Shown here piece after piece: positions 12,506-24,500 of a DNA stretch of 64,000 bases (its first letter is position 1; every line of letters begins with the position of its first letter). The notes beneath the pieces were generated by a model, which did no database searches, was not told the DNA's origin, and saw only the letters and a list, made by a program, of their open reading frames with translations. The translations under genes were made by a program, and so were the position numbers. The stretch comes from Corticium candelabrum (taxonomy: Eukaryota; Porifera; Homoscleromorpha; Homosclerophorida; Plakinidae), in NCBI RefSeq assembly GCF_963422355.1, contig NC_085099.1, forward strand, positions 1,759,212-1,823,211, read 5' to 3'.

Positions 12506-13885
12506 GAAATAAGGATTTCAAATTAATCGGCCACTTGGTCAGAGCCGTAGCCGCCATTTTGAAAAATGAGTGATTAATTACATAACCCTTCTTTGAGTCT
12601 GATGCTTGTCATGACTCAGAAGTGTTTGTGTGATGTGAGTTGTCTCCTAAGCTGGATATGTTTATGCTGAACAGTGTGATTTCATAAAAATATTTAATCA
12701 GCTCAGCTATAGCTATATATCCGTATTGTAGAGTATGCCTATATCGGAATCCTAATTGTGCGAATGCCCTGTAATGTGTAAGTACTAACGGTAGTCTGTC
12801 ATGGTCATTTGTGGACAGTCTCACTGGCTGTACAGTGAATAAAACATAGGCAATGACATTATCTTCATGGTGTTAGTTGGGGAGAGCCCTCTTCAAAACT
12901 CTACCCACCTGACTAACAACATGGCAACACATGGCAGAAAATGATTTGGAATCCATATTGAAAAGTGTAATCAACCTGTTCAGAAACAACAGCTATCCTG
13001 GAATGTGCAACTGTATTCAGTACAGACCTGATTCCTGGCATGGGGCAACGTTAGGGTAGACGCTATGCATGTTGCATGCAATCCCAGATGCCACATACTG
13101 GAGTATGTCCATAATCTGGTTGTAGCTAGACACTCATTCTGAAAAGTCTTTAATATGGATCGTCGACCAGATCTCATCATCTTTTATTAGGCTCCAGGAA
13201 CTTGCAAACTGCATACAATCTTTATGTTATCTAAATTGCTATACCATATCCAAATACCACAATATCCTTATTCAGTTATGATGCCTCTAGTTGAGTGGTC
13301 ATGCTCTGTAAAAGATCTGCCAACTGCTAACGTACCTGTACACAACACACGAATTATAAGGACTCAGGCCACCAGCAGGGTAAATAGCACACTTGCTGCA
13401 ACCACAGCTTCATTAGCACGTCCTGGTCAACACCAACAGACAGTACATGTGCTACATGGTGAAAATTCTGTTGAGTGTCCTATTTACATATGTACAATCA
13501 CACTTTAACCAGCCACTGTTGTCAGGAGGCTGCAATTCGGCGCTGGAACATCGATGCAAACAGAAGCATCAACTACAATTCCCTTGAACCAGTGCTGAGG
13601 ATCCTACAAAACAAAACCTGCCCAGCAGCTGAACTATGGGCCATCTGGGCTCTCGCCAACCTCACAAACGTATCAAGTCAGTCACAACATTCGGTCACTC
13701 ACTGTCGTCTCATTCCATCCACCTATTTATGTTGTGTAGGCAGCAAGTATTGTCCAATGGTCGAATCGGAAGGAGGCATTCCTCTTTTGAAGGAAATATT
13801 CGATGATGTATCGACAGAGAAGATGACGAGAGAGTTAGCTGGTCGAACTCTGGCCATTTGTGATGTACATCAACATGAACAGTAG
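3384..13885 (+). CDS. ZYG11/ZER1-family substrate receptor of CUL2 E3 ubiquitin ligase
   Basis: Thirteen exons: 3384-3648, 3711-4435, 4733-4882, 5056-5114, 5193-5255, 5301-5370, 10977-11177, 11238-11357, 11916-11963, 12025-12092, 12159-12294, 13526-13676, 13740-13885. They total 2202 nt, giving 733 aa (vertebrate ZYG11B and ZER1 are about 740-770), and phase is preserved at every junction. The N-terminus has a BC-box-like SLYSLSLKRF for Elongin binding. Exon 2 encodes leucine-rich repeats (LDLSFCRGL, LRHLDISS). The C-terminal half is ARM-like, with LWNITDESPPNC and LLGLLGNVAEV. In the known family these read Gly/N-degrons, and the W-N-x-x-D and G-N-x-A-E residues lining that pocket are present. 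ZYG11B versus ZER1 is not resolved. Intron 6 is expanded to 5.6 kb by an antisense LINE. Intron 11 begins with a GT microsatellite directly at the donor site. Confidence 0.92.
4535..4683. repeat. (CA)n microsatellite in intron 2 of ZYG11-family gene
   Basis: Nearly pure CA repeat with a few interruptions, in the intron between exons 2 and 3, ending about 50 bp before the acceptor AG at 4731-4732. Confidence 0.95.
5541..9268 (-). pseudogene. LINE ORF2 (apurinic endonuclease plus reverse transcriptase), frameshifted
   Basis: Frames 9017-9268, 7647-9020, 6718-7479 and 5541-6656 encode successive parts. Endonuclease: ATLNVQGMTN, LCLQETY, VVCGDFNCVLNP and a FSDHSCV motif. RT: GKSPGMDGLTTEFYRAFW, DQTKAFDKVNW, GVRQGCPLSPLLYVLSFEPL and the catalytic YADDM. 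C-terminal zinc motif: CPACHQPDDTIEHVFNTC. Frame breaks occur near 9058, 7745 and 6690-6730, and an in-frame TGA lies near 7683. The ESGETSGKFF and EPLASAIR signatures fit the L1/Tx1 side of the LINE tree. Confidence 0.85.
9287..10338 (-). pseudogene. LINE ORF1 (nucleic-acid-binding protein with two CCHC zinc knuckles)
   Basis: Two overlapping open frames, 9859-10338 and 9287-10114, together encode ORF1. The first starts MEGYLARPLTVCLQTEED. The second carries knuckles CYRCDEADHHVKDC and CYHCNGTDHVYRNC, then a Ser/Thr/Lys-rich tail (RKRGRSEKE, KQRKKKKKK). The overlap implies one frameshift near 9990-10110. In L1/Tx1-type elements ORF1 coats the element RNA. The two intact CCHC motifs support the identification. 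Confidence 0.75.
10535..10680. repeat. TACA and GACA simple repeats flanking the LINE 5' end
   Basis: A (CATA)n run followed by imperfect (GACA)n. This is the right half of the simple repeat into which the LINE inserted; the left half is at about 5400-5447. Confidence 0.8.
10853..10922. repeat. (GT)n microsatellite in intron 6 of ZYG11-family gene
   Basis: About 35 GT units, ending about 55 bp upstream of the exon 7 acceptor at 10975-10976. Confidence 0.95.
11385..11885. repeat. Compound (GACA)n array with higher-order units in intron 8
   Basis: Gacagacagataaacata segments alternate with cctgatacacaaacagac segments. The pattern forms longer units of roughly 60-100 bp, so it is more ordered than a plain tetranucleotide repeat. 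It ends about 30 bp before the exon 9 acceptor at 11914-11915. Confidence 0.85.
12295..12502. repeat. (GT)n at the intron 11 donor site and (CA)n shortly after
   Basis: A run of about 20 GT units (12295-12334) begins exactly at the 5' splice site after exon 11, so the donor GT is the first unit of the microsatellite. A (CA)n block follows at 12460-12502. The rest of intron 11, to 13525, shows no gene. Confidence 0.9.
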
Positions 13886-14237
13886 TGTATTATTTCGATT
13901 TGTTTTTACATTCTTTCAGTTTGAAATCAAAACAGAAACGGTTTAAAATATGTAGCATGTTCTGAAAGTGTTTGACACTTTACAATCTACATGTTTATAG
14001 CAAATCGTTTCGACTGCTGTAGAAGACTTACCAATTACCATATACAAATGCCAAATGTACATGCGAGAGACTATAATTTTGTAGACCACCTCCCCCCTGG
14101 TTGTTAGTTGTACATGATGAACCCAGTAACTCATAGTTTTGCTCATATGTAAAACTGTACTCAGATCAATGTACATGTACAAAATACATAATCTTTAATA
14201 CAAACGATGAACAAGTAACGCATATTTACTATTACAG

Positions 14238-15204
<967 letters not shown>

Positions 15205-15298
15205 TATCTACATCATTGTGTTCGTTTCTACATTCTTTGAGTTCAAAATCAAAACAGAATTAAGTTGAAATGCAGACAAACATTGAGAGTGTTGACAG

Positions 15299-15976
15299 TC
15301 AATCCCACGTTTCGGTTGTTTCCTTTGGGCTTGTGGTGATTGTTTGATTCCAATTTTCAACCCGCCTCTCATTGTCCACTTGGTAGTCATCCACCACATC
15401 ACTTTCACCACCATCATCATCATCAACATTCCACCCATTACTACTACTCATCAAGATGTGTGTGTATAATACGCTGTCGCCATCAGGAGACAAATGAAAT
15501 TGTTCTGTTTGACGAATGCAAGAGCTAGAGTGAACACACGGCAATGAGTCGGGTTGCTCTGATTGTGTGGCTGCCTGAGTTATCGTACTCTTTCTTATTT
15601 GTTAGTACACAAGGTAGAGACAAGGGAGGTGTAGATCAATGTTAATGATAAACATTATATATATATATATATATTGCATATATACAATATAAAATTGAAT
15701 ACAGTATATTGCAACACATGTGGCTACTGTCTGTCTGTCTGTCTGTGATAACTGAAAACACCACACTGTGAGTAGAGAAAATCAATTGCAACATTATACA
15801 CAAGGGGTGACGAAGTATGCTCAATTTAGTTATCAACTATCTTGATATCATTAAGTCTATAAAACATGGTAATTAATTATATCCATAGGAATCGTACCTT
15901 TTAGTGTTCGTATCTGTACCATTAATATCAACACATTTGATATTTAAAACTACGGGAGTTCCTGCTTTAAATTGAG

Positions 15977-16055
<79 letters not shown>

Positions 16056-17894
16056 GTTTGTTAGTATTTAAGTCTGTCCATCCGTCTGTCTGTCTGTCTA
16101 TCTGTCCATCCGCCTTCCCAACTCACTACATTTCCACTTCACAGCACACCAACCCTTCCATCCACATCACCCACCCCCAAAACTCCAAACAGACCCCAAA
16201 CCACCTTCAACATAACACAAGCACGTGTGCTGTAATGCAGCCAAATCATCATAATTCTGTTTCACATTCCACGCGTTCCAACTTTCACTTCATCCCCCAC
16301 ATCATACAAACAGGAAATCAAAACCACACAATACCTCACCGCAATTCATCCAGATCTGGACACAACTCCTTAATCCGACCAAATTTCATGAGCCGCTCGA
16401 GTCGAATGCAAACCGTGTGTGTCACTCGCTCAGCGTCTTCCTCGTCTGTTTCAGTCCCACAATCGATGTCAGCTAGGAAGTGACAATAGTAGGTTAGCTC
16501 GTCGTTCAACTGCTGGAGTGTAGTGTGAGGTGTCTGCAGCTGATGAGGATGTGATATCTCTTTGATCTAGAAAGGAGAGAGGTGACGTGTTGTGTTGTTG
16601 CAATAACACGGGGGGGGGGGGCATGTCATGTGAGATAACGACCACAATGTGATAATTGGTGTTAAAATGAATTATCACATTGATATAATCAGCATACTTG
16701 TGTGATTAGAGATAGCTTCAATGTGTGTTCATGAAACATCTTGTCAGTCTGTAACAGTGTTTAATGGGCTGTTTGTCGTCAACCCATCCGTCTGTCTGTT
16801 TGTGTGTCCATCCGTCTGTTTGTGTGTCCATCTGTCTGTCTGCTTATGTGTCTGTCTGTCTGTTTGTGTGTCCGTCTGCCTGTTGTTGGTGTGTCCGTCT
16901 GTCTGTCTGTTTGTGTGTCCATGTGTCTGTCTGTTTGTGTGTCCATCTGTCTGTCTGTTTGCAAGTCCATCTGTCTGTCTGTCTGTCTGTTTGTGTGCCC
17001 GTCCGTCTGTTTGTTGGTGTGTCCGTCTGTCTGTCTGTTTGTTTGCATGTCCATCTGTCTGTCTGTTTGTGTGTCCACCAGTCTGTCTGTTTGTGTATCC
17101 AAGTGTCTGTCTGTTTATGTGTTCACATATGTCTGTTTGTGTGTCTATCTGTCTGTCTGTTTGTGTGACCATCCGTCTGTCTGTTTGTGTGTCCATCTGT
17201 CTGTCTGCTTGTATTCCCATCTGTCTGCCTGTTTATGTGTCCATCTGTCTGTCTGCCTGTCAACCAAACACCACTAAACAACACAAACACATCACACAAC
17301 AGCTAAGTCCCACTTATCCACGACCACACGTCATCTTCATAACAAATACTCACACATCTATATGGCTGCAAATTCTCCTCAATACATTGCGCGCACTCAC
17401 TATCTACACAAACAGATCAACATTAAATACAAATGTCACAGATAACTAACCATTTATCATACCAATATGGAGACGAGTAAAAACGGCGATTTGTGTGCAC
17501 CAGCCCAGTTTGTCCAGCGAGCCAGGAGGGCCTTCACCAACTCCACTATACTCGACACTATAGTTGAACTCACTAGCAATGCCATCGGCCCTAAATATAA
17601 ATAAAAAATAAATTAATTTGTAATGCTATGAAAACAAGCGTAATCAGTGTAACTGACCAAGACCGGAATTCATCTCGTGTCCACTCAAATTTATGGTCCC
17701 AGTGACGAAAATCGCGGAAGTTAGAAAAGAGGATGTTGAATTCGGAGTTTGGAGTTGTGACGATGACGACCTTGGGTTGGAGTTGATGGAATAAAGCGTG
17801 TGGGACAAGAGCGAGTGTGCCTGTGTGTAAATGCTCGATTCTGTAAAGAGACGAGTCGTCAGTTGGTGGACACACAGTGACACACATATGCGTG

Positions 17895-17926
<32 letters not shown>

Positions 17927-18319
17927 AAAACCCTAAATGTCAGCAGCTGCCTCTCAGAGGTCACGCTGGGCCCTGTGCGCTACTCAGGAAACTCTGGGCG
18001 TCCGCTAGCAAACTCCTGGAGCTAGGCCAGGCACTCGCAGGAGCACCGACTTGTGAAGCCAACTGTGGTGTGAGTACCCAATGTTTCACCAGGACCCCAG
18101 TGGCTGATGTCACGTCACAGCCGATGGCCGCTTAGGACCCCAGTCAATGACCAGGTACTCATTTATACTACTGAGTAGAGAGATGCAATTGTGTGTTAGT
18201 TTCTTGCTTAAGGAAATTATGCCATAGCTCACCATCACTGTGACTTGAACTTGCAACCCTTCACGGTCCCGGATGTAAACACCTCATAAGATGACTCTCT
18301 AACCAACTGAGCTATCACA

Positions 18320-18380
<61 letters not shown>

Positions 18381-18436
18381 GACACGCACACACACAGTGA
18401 CACACAGACACAGACACAGACACAGACACACACACA

Positions 18437-18496
<60 letters not shown>

Positions 18497-19959
18497 TACA
18501 CTTCAACACAGCACACAATGTCCCAGTCATATAGTCTCGAATCAGCACTACCAATTGATCCCTCAAACAGACAAATATTCAACGGCTTTTTTCTCGGCAT
18601 CAGATAGTCAGTAGTAAGAGGACACAAGATGTGTGAATTTCCCTGCAGCTGTGTGACATCGACATCAACACCGGCTAACTCTTCAATGCAATCAATCCAT
18701 TTCAGATGCCACAATAGTTTCCCACTAGCACAGCCCATATCCACAACCTAAACAATGAAAAGCAATAGTGAGTATACACACATGAGAGTGGGCAATCATA
18801 TGGGCATTGGATGAGTACATCAAATATTGTACACAAGTGATGACATAATATGCTGACTATATAAATAGATGAATACACAGATAAACAAATAGACAAACAG
18901 CCACATGCACACAAACAAACAAACAGCAGCTACACACATACAAACAGACAGACAGACAGACAACAAACAGACAGATAGACAGACAGACAACAGACAACAA
19001 ACAGACAGATAGATAAACAGACAGACAGACTGACAACAGACAGACAAATCGACAAAAACAGACTGACAAATTTTATTTTTATACATTTACTACCGTATTT
19101 GCCCCCAATAACGCCCATGTCCGTATATACGCCCATGTGCGACAGGTCAGAACTGTCAGCCCAAAAAACACCCATGTCCAACTATATGCCCAAGCCCAAG
19201 TATAAGCCCAGGATACGCATGTGCAAACAAAACAAAATGGGTCCGCAGAACATTCATCTCCGTCTGTGTGCGTTTGATGAGCTTGTGCAATGTTGAGTGA
19301 AAGTGCTAACCACTAGACTCATGTCTTTGTTGCAATTACCGACCCAGATGCTTTTGACCGGCTTCAGGCTGACCACTCTGGTTTGCATGTGTATACATAC
19401 AGTGTTTAGTTTCTGCGAGTAAGCTGATGCTGTACGGATACCAGTACCTTTGATCTTGCAAATGAATAATTGCAAGCATTTGTGGTATTTCTGTCTTCGA
19501 GTATTTAGATGACTGGCCAAACGACAGCATTTTGCGACCATGTATACGCCTAGGACCAAAATAACACCCATGCCCTAGTATAAGACCAGAAAAAATTGGC
19601 TCTTTCTATACGCCCAGGGTGTTATTACGGGTGATTATTGTAGTACACAATACCAAACGAGTCCAGCTCTGCAAAAAATTAAATGCTTCAAATTTGAAAA
19701 CTACAGACAAACAGATACAGACAACGAATAGAAAACAGATTGTACAGGTATATACTATTAGATTAAAATACAACATGTGTACCTGTCCAGCTAATAACAA
19801 GTCTAGAATGACTATTGTACATGTGTCCAACATACATGGTGACAGGAATGGGATGCAGAAGTATAAACTTTTAGTTATTGCCGAGCGTAGCGAGGCTTCT
19901 AATCCGGGTCGCACAACAGAAATGGGCGTGGTCCTATATGGCTCTCCATCGAGCTTTTG

Positions 19960-20021
<62 letters not shown>

Positions 20022-21024
20022 ACAAATCTCAAATTTCTCCTCCCATGACCATGTTTCATGATAGGACCTACCTTAAAAATCGTTTCCGTGTCCGACTACA
20101 GATGAGTCTAAGAACGATTCGTGCAAGTGACCAAATGGCGAAGAAATGCTTCATGAAGTTCCGTCGCCCCATCCTTTTTTATTTTAGCTAGGGACTGTGT
20201 GTACTTGACAACCAAGAAACACCTTCAGGAGTTGAATTCCACCTACAGTCAACTATTCACACGTCCCATACTACAATCAATCCTTTACTACACTGTGCTG
20301 CATCTAACACTGTTGATAGTCAATGTTTGCTGATATCAATGTCTATGTCAGTAAATACCATACCACTGTCGTTACAACGGAACTGAGTGCATACCTAGAC
20401 TGTACATTTCAACTGTCTTGATTACGATTACAAAACCACGACTACCTATACCAGGCCTATATACGTAATCTAAACTACTAGGAATTTTGCATGTTTACTT
20501 CCATGACAGCTAGGGTTTCAACAAATACATATTGTCTAGCTAGGCCTCAGCATTCTGGTAGATGGTCTGAAAACTCCATTGGAGGTGTTACTTCCAAACG
20601 CGAGGTGCCTACGGATACCATACAACTAGTTAAAATACAACATGCGCACTTGGCTATCTAACAAGTCTATCGTACTGTACACGTGTTCAATTAAATTAAG
20701 ACACCATACATGGTGACAGAAGTGGGATGTAAAAGTCTAATGCAACACGCGAACGTGGCTATCTAACAAGTTTATCGTACACGTGTCCAATTGAGACACA
20801 CAACGATATACATACAGACAAACACGTACAAACAGAAAACAGAGAGACGAACAAACAGACAAACCTCAACTTACAAACCTTACTTTTCTCGCTTCCATCT
20901 TTCTCACAATGTCGCAAACGACGTCGTAGCGCTGTCTATACAACGGAGGACTAAACATCGGACCTCCAAGCTCACCCTCATTCTCCTCCAACTTTTCACT
21001 CTTCACTGAATGAGATCCCGCCAT
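15299..21024 (-). CDS. HENMT1: HENMT1: small-RNA (piRNA) 3'-terminal 2'-O-methyltransferase
   Basis: Seven exons on the minus strand: 20884-21024, 18500-18747, 17658-17840, 17463-17590, 17354-17403, 16340-16566, 15299-15524. They total 1203 nt, giving 400 aa (human about 393), with consistent phases. The start ATG at 21024 precedes the family motif [17 protein letters not shown]. The SAM-binding motif [12 protein letters not shown] opens exon 2. The Mg2+-site motif CVEVIEHLHTG (E-x-x-E-H) spans the exon 2/3 junction, and [12 protein letters not shown] supplies the second metal histidine. [14 protein letters not shown] and WCTQIAVF follow. In animals this enzyme methylates piRNA 3' ends, protecting them from trimming and tailing. 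All catalytic residues are present. Intron 1 (2.1 kb) is filled with repeats. The 50-nt exon 5 is the least certain, but it is required to keep phase. Confidence 0.92.
15653..15675. repeat. (TA)n microsatellite in HENMT1 intron 6
   Basis: Pure TA run between the last two HENMT1 exons. A short TCTG repeat follows at 15728-15745. Confidence 0.85.
15980..16052. repeat. (CA)n microsatellite in HENMT1 intron 6
   Basis: About 36 CA units. A TCTG run follows at about 16075-16105. Confidence 0.95.
16785..17265. repeat. Compound TCTG/TTTGTGTG array in HENMT1 intron 5
   Basis: About twenty-five copies of a roughly 20-bp unit of the form tgtctgtttgtgtgtccatc, with small substitutions. All six frames stay open over long stretches and give Cys/Val/Ser-rich or Thr/Asp/Arg-rich pseudo-proteins. 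These are repeat artefacts, not genes. Confidence 0.9.
17936..18325 (-). mobile_element. tRNA-derived SINE, copy 1 (HENMT1 intron 2)
   Basis: The minus-strand head resembles a tRNA gene with RNA polymerase III boxes: box A TAGCTCAGTTGG (18303-18314) and a box B-like GGTTGCAAGTTCAAGTC (about 18241-18259). A body of about 330 bp follows, shared with the copy at 37342-37736. A (TG)n tract borders the head. Sequence similarity over the full length to the second copy, plus the A and B boxes, support a SINE. It is non-coding. Confidence 0.82.
18319..18494. repeat. (CA)n/(GACA) microsatellite at the donor side of HENMT1 exon 2
   Basis: Long CA run with GACA interruptions. It ends 6 bp from the exon 2 donor at 18498-18499, so the donor lies next to repeat DNA. 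Confidence 0.95.
18885..19070. repeat. (GACA)n repeat in HENMT1 intron 1
   Basis: Imperfect gacagacaaacag units. It gives open but meaningless Cys/Leu/Ser-rich frames on the minus strand. Confidence 0.85.
19091..19638. mobile_element. Putative non-autonomous DNA element with imperfect inverted ends and CCCATGT-type internal motifs
   Basis: The left end reads ccgtatttgcccccaataac. The right end, reverse-complemented, reads cacccgtaataacaccctgg, an imperfect match. Inside, cgcccatgtcc-like and tatacgccca-like motifs recur near both ends (19110-19215 and 19540-19620). The two ends therefore look like related sub-terminal repeats. No transposase frame is seen. It lies in HENMT1 intron 1. Confidence 0.45.
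19963..20019. repeat. (GT)n microsatellite in HENMT1 intron 1
   Basis: About 28 GT units. The rest of intron 1 (20020-20883) shows no coding sequence. A diverged internal direct repeat (aacatgcgcacttggctatc/aacacgcgaacgtggctatc) occurs at about 20640 and 20742. Confidence 0.9.
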
Positions 21025-21069
21025 TCGTGCGTAGTACCCCGTATAACCAACATCAAACCCCGTACGCAA

Positions 21070-21585
21070 GTTACCGGTATAATGACATCATATAACCCTC
21101 AACTCGAGTACCCGTATAATGACATCAAACTGTTGATTATTGCAACATTTATTGATCTACAATTGTGACCCCACAAGAAGTCAAGTGATCGTGACAATAA
21201 AAGGCGTACAGCCAGCTAGCACAATAAACAGCAAATTGTCAACTGCTATATACTACAGAATACACACAGCCACAAAAGCAGCCGAGTCACTGACGACAAG
21301 AAATACTACAAGAAAAAAGATCAGCATTTTATCCCTTTTGAAGGCCTACTAATAATAAAATCCTTGTAAATAACAAGCTGCAACAGCCAAGCTTAGTGTG
21401 GAAAGTGAGAAAAAGGAGACTCAATTAGACAACATTAATATCAATAGGAAGAATTAGACATGCCACAAGCATCGAAGCTCTGTGCTGAGAGACAGCTATT
21501 ATACCTTGATCATATATGGACAACAAATTTGTGTGTGAAAATGTTTCCGAATGATGATGCTCCGACATGAAGTACGTTATCATCG
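21070..21585. other. Intergenic space between HENMT1 and Roquin
   Basis: It lies upstream of HENMT1 and downstream of Roquin, both on the minus strand, so it should hold the HENMT1 promoter and Roquin 3' UTR. A tandem-like pair of gtataatgacatca segments occurs at about 21076 and 21112. No gene seen. Confidence 0.5.
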
Positions 21586-24500
21586 CTACTGGATGGTCGA
21601 CTCTCTGGCCGGTGTGCGTGGCACCAAGTCGGTGATATCTTTCTGTGCGACGTCGTACGTGCTCTTGACACTCTCGCTCGTCGCCTCGTCCTTCCACAGC
21701 GATTCGTGCTCGTGGTCGTTCTCCACGTCTTTCACCGGAAGTGAATTATACACGGCGCTTGGTAGTGATTTCCTCCGCAGGGCGGAGTCGGTGATACCAC
21801 ACGAGAGCGAGACGTCGTCACCGCCGATTTCGAGTCGTTGGACGTCCCACGCCAGTTGCTCGTCGTTCAATTGACTTCCTGCTGCGCTCTGCTTTTCCAT
21901 CAGCTCCTCTGCGTTCAGTTGTCGTTGTATGTTGCGGACGATCTCGAGATCGTCGCTCGTGTCGGGCGGCTTCGGCGAGCTGATCTTTCGCTCATGTTTG
22001 GCTAATGCCGTCTCCTTCTCGCGGAGCATCGCCTCGCGTTTCAGCAGCTCTTCTTCCAGATGTTTGAGTTCTTCGCGCTTGCGGTCCAACTCCGAGCCAC
22101 CGGTTGTGCCTTTCTTAGTCTCCGCTTGTGTTCCGATGTTGAACCACGCATTCGCAACGACGGATGGCTGCCACTGAGTGTCTGTCGTTGACGTCGTTGG
22201 TTCGGTGTCGTTCGACCACGGCGATTTGTGTAGACAAGAAACGGAGCTGCCGTTGTCGTCCCACATCGATGCGAGAGGCGACTTCCGTCTCACTTTCTCG
22301 TCGACAAACAACGAGCCGTTGCTCTCCGATGTCGATGGCGACTGCACGTCCCGCTCGCGAACGTTCGCTGACTTCATGTTGGTCGGCGTGCCGACAACTG
22401 GTGAGAACGAGTATGCGCTCGCCGGCGACGTCGGCATATTGAACGGATCGGTCGTCAGCTTTTGCTCCAAAACGGTTTCTTTCTCCGGCGGCTGCATCGT
22501 GACCGACTGGCGTTGCCTACTTCTGTACGTCGTCACGTACTCTGATTCCGGTGACGCACTCCCACTGCTGTGATCGATCCCAGAATTGACGCTCCACTTC
22601 AACTCATACTCGCTCGCAGCCGGTTTGCTCTCTTCCTTCAATGCAAACGTTCTGTAACTCGTCGATGACTGCGGTTCGCCTTGTATGTCAGCGTTCTGCT
22701 GCCCGTAGCCTTGCTGATGATTACCGGCTCCATAAACCATATCGCCATACCCAAACTGATCGGACGGAATCGCCGATTCGTGCGACGGGTAACTCTCACG
22801 GCTGCTCCATTGTGGCGGTCTCACCGGTCTCACTATGCTGCTTTGAGTGACACTCTGTAATAATTGGTGACTATACGATGGCGGTCGATATGCGGTATCC
22901 TCGTGATGCGTTTGGTGCAAACTCGGCTTTCCAACGTGCGGGTCGGAAAACGACTGATGCGATCCGTACTCACCAAAGTCGACATCTGAACCATACGACA
23001 CACTGTTACTCAATCCTGATCCGTATGGCATACCGTCGAAGCTCCCCGAACTCATCGATGCGTAACTCGGACCGGGAGGTCTCCGGCCGTAATACGAATA
23101 TTCGGTCGAGAAGTGACCGAACGAGGGGGGTCCGTTACCGCCGCTGTGCGCACCGCGATTGACGAGAATCGGAGCTCGCGGCGTCATCTGGTCCCTGTAT
23201 ATCGTGTTGCTGTGTTTCACGTCCGAATACAGGCCGTCCATGCTCCCGTGGCTGCTCGAATGGAAGTCAACCGGTCGACCACCAAACTGACTCGCCGGCG
23301 GATACCCTCCGCGTACGTATTGACCGCCCATCTGCGGCATGCTGTACGACTTGTTCGATCCCGGATGTTGTTGCCCATACGAATGTAAGCCCATTCGTGC
23401 GGTCGGCGGTGTGCTGTACGGACCAGACGGCGGCACCGCCATCCCCGTCATCATCTCCTGAGAATAGTGGCGGCTGACCGATTGCTTCGGCGTCAGCGAC
23501 TGCAACATGGGCTGCGATGTCGCCGGTTGAGGAGACTGAGCGTACGGAATGTAGTTGGAAATGTGATGGACAGGACCGTGAGGTCCCGGGAATGTCGACG
23601 GAAATTGAGATTGTGGAGGAGCGATGGACATTCCGGCTGACTGAGAGAAGTGACTGAGAGACGATTGCATGTTAGCGACCGGCGGAGGCTGCAACGGCTG
23701 GCCGGGTACTCGAGCGGGAAGCGGACGGCCTCGATTTCGCGAACTTCGTCGAAACCTAAAACACAAGCCAAAATTCAAGCTCAAGTAGATAGGTACTGGT
23801 CACACATTCTTGGTATCACAATACAAACATATGATGCTGTACATATACTGTAGGTCATCAGTGTTCAAAATCTTATGGCAGACGTATCTTGACAACCTAA
23901 CAAAATGTTTAGTTGTCAAGGTGTTTAGGACTTTTAACATATCTTTATATTTATATATATATATATATATATACATAAATATAGGCTGATCGGTCCGTCT
24001 GTCTGTCTGTAACATCAATCCCCACAAAACCATGCATAAAGACTGGGTTCCACACTATAATGCAAACGCAGTTTCAGTTGTACGAGTTGACGATTCAAAG
24101 AGGCACCTTTTGAAGTCCACAAACCCAACCGTATTAGCGAGGATGCTGTTGTTGCTCAAAGTTTGCATGACGAACCACGAGTGCACGCTGAATTAATCGA
24201 GGTCGACAGTGAAGGTGTCAAGCAATTTCTTGCCAATCAGACCCGCCGCCACTTGTGCTTAAACTTCTCTACAACGGCACATTGCATCTCCACCAAATTT
24301 GAAATGCCTGTTTGTGACCTTGGACAGTATAAACAGAGTGAGTCGCTTCTTACAAGGGACGTCTATAGGAGCAAGATATTTTTGACTATATCCGGGTTAT
24401 AAAAAATACGGTATAGAGGAACAAATTATTCAGGAGTTATGTTGCCTCCGGCCAATTCATGTTAATTTGCTCTAACAACCACATGGCAATTTGTGTTACT

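Noticed and set aside
16720..17450. Long open frames on both strands rich in Cys/Val/Ser or Thr/Asp/Arg
   Set aside because: They translate a TCTG/TGTG tandem repeat; no frame has a domain and the region is a HENMT1 intron.
18303..18325. Functional tRNA gene
   Set aside because: Only A and B boxes are tRNA-like; the sequence continues into a repeated SINE body and no cloverleaf with a matching acceptor stem is evident.
21929..23853. Several plus-strand open frames of 70-130 codons
   Set aside because: Antisense shadows of the large last exon of Roquin, whose minus-strand frame is conserved and spliced in phase.
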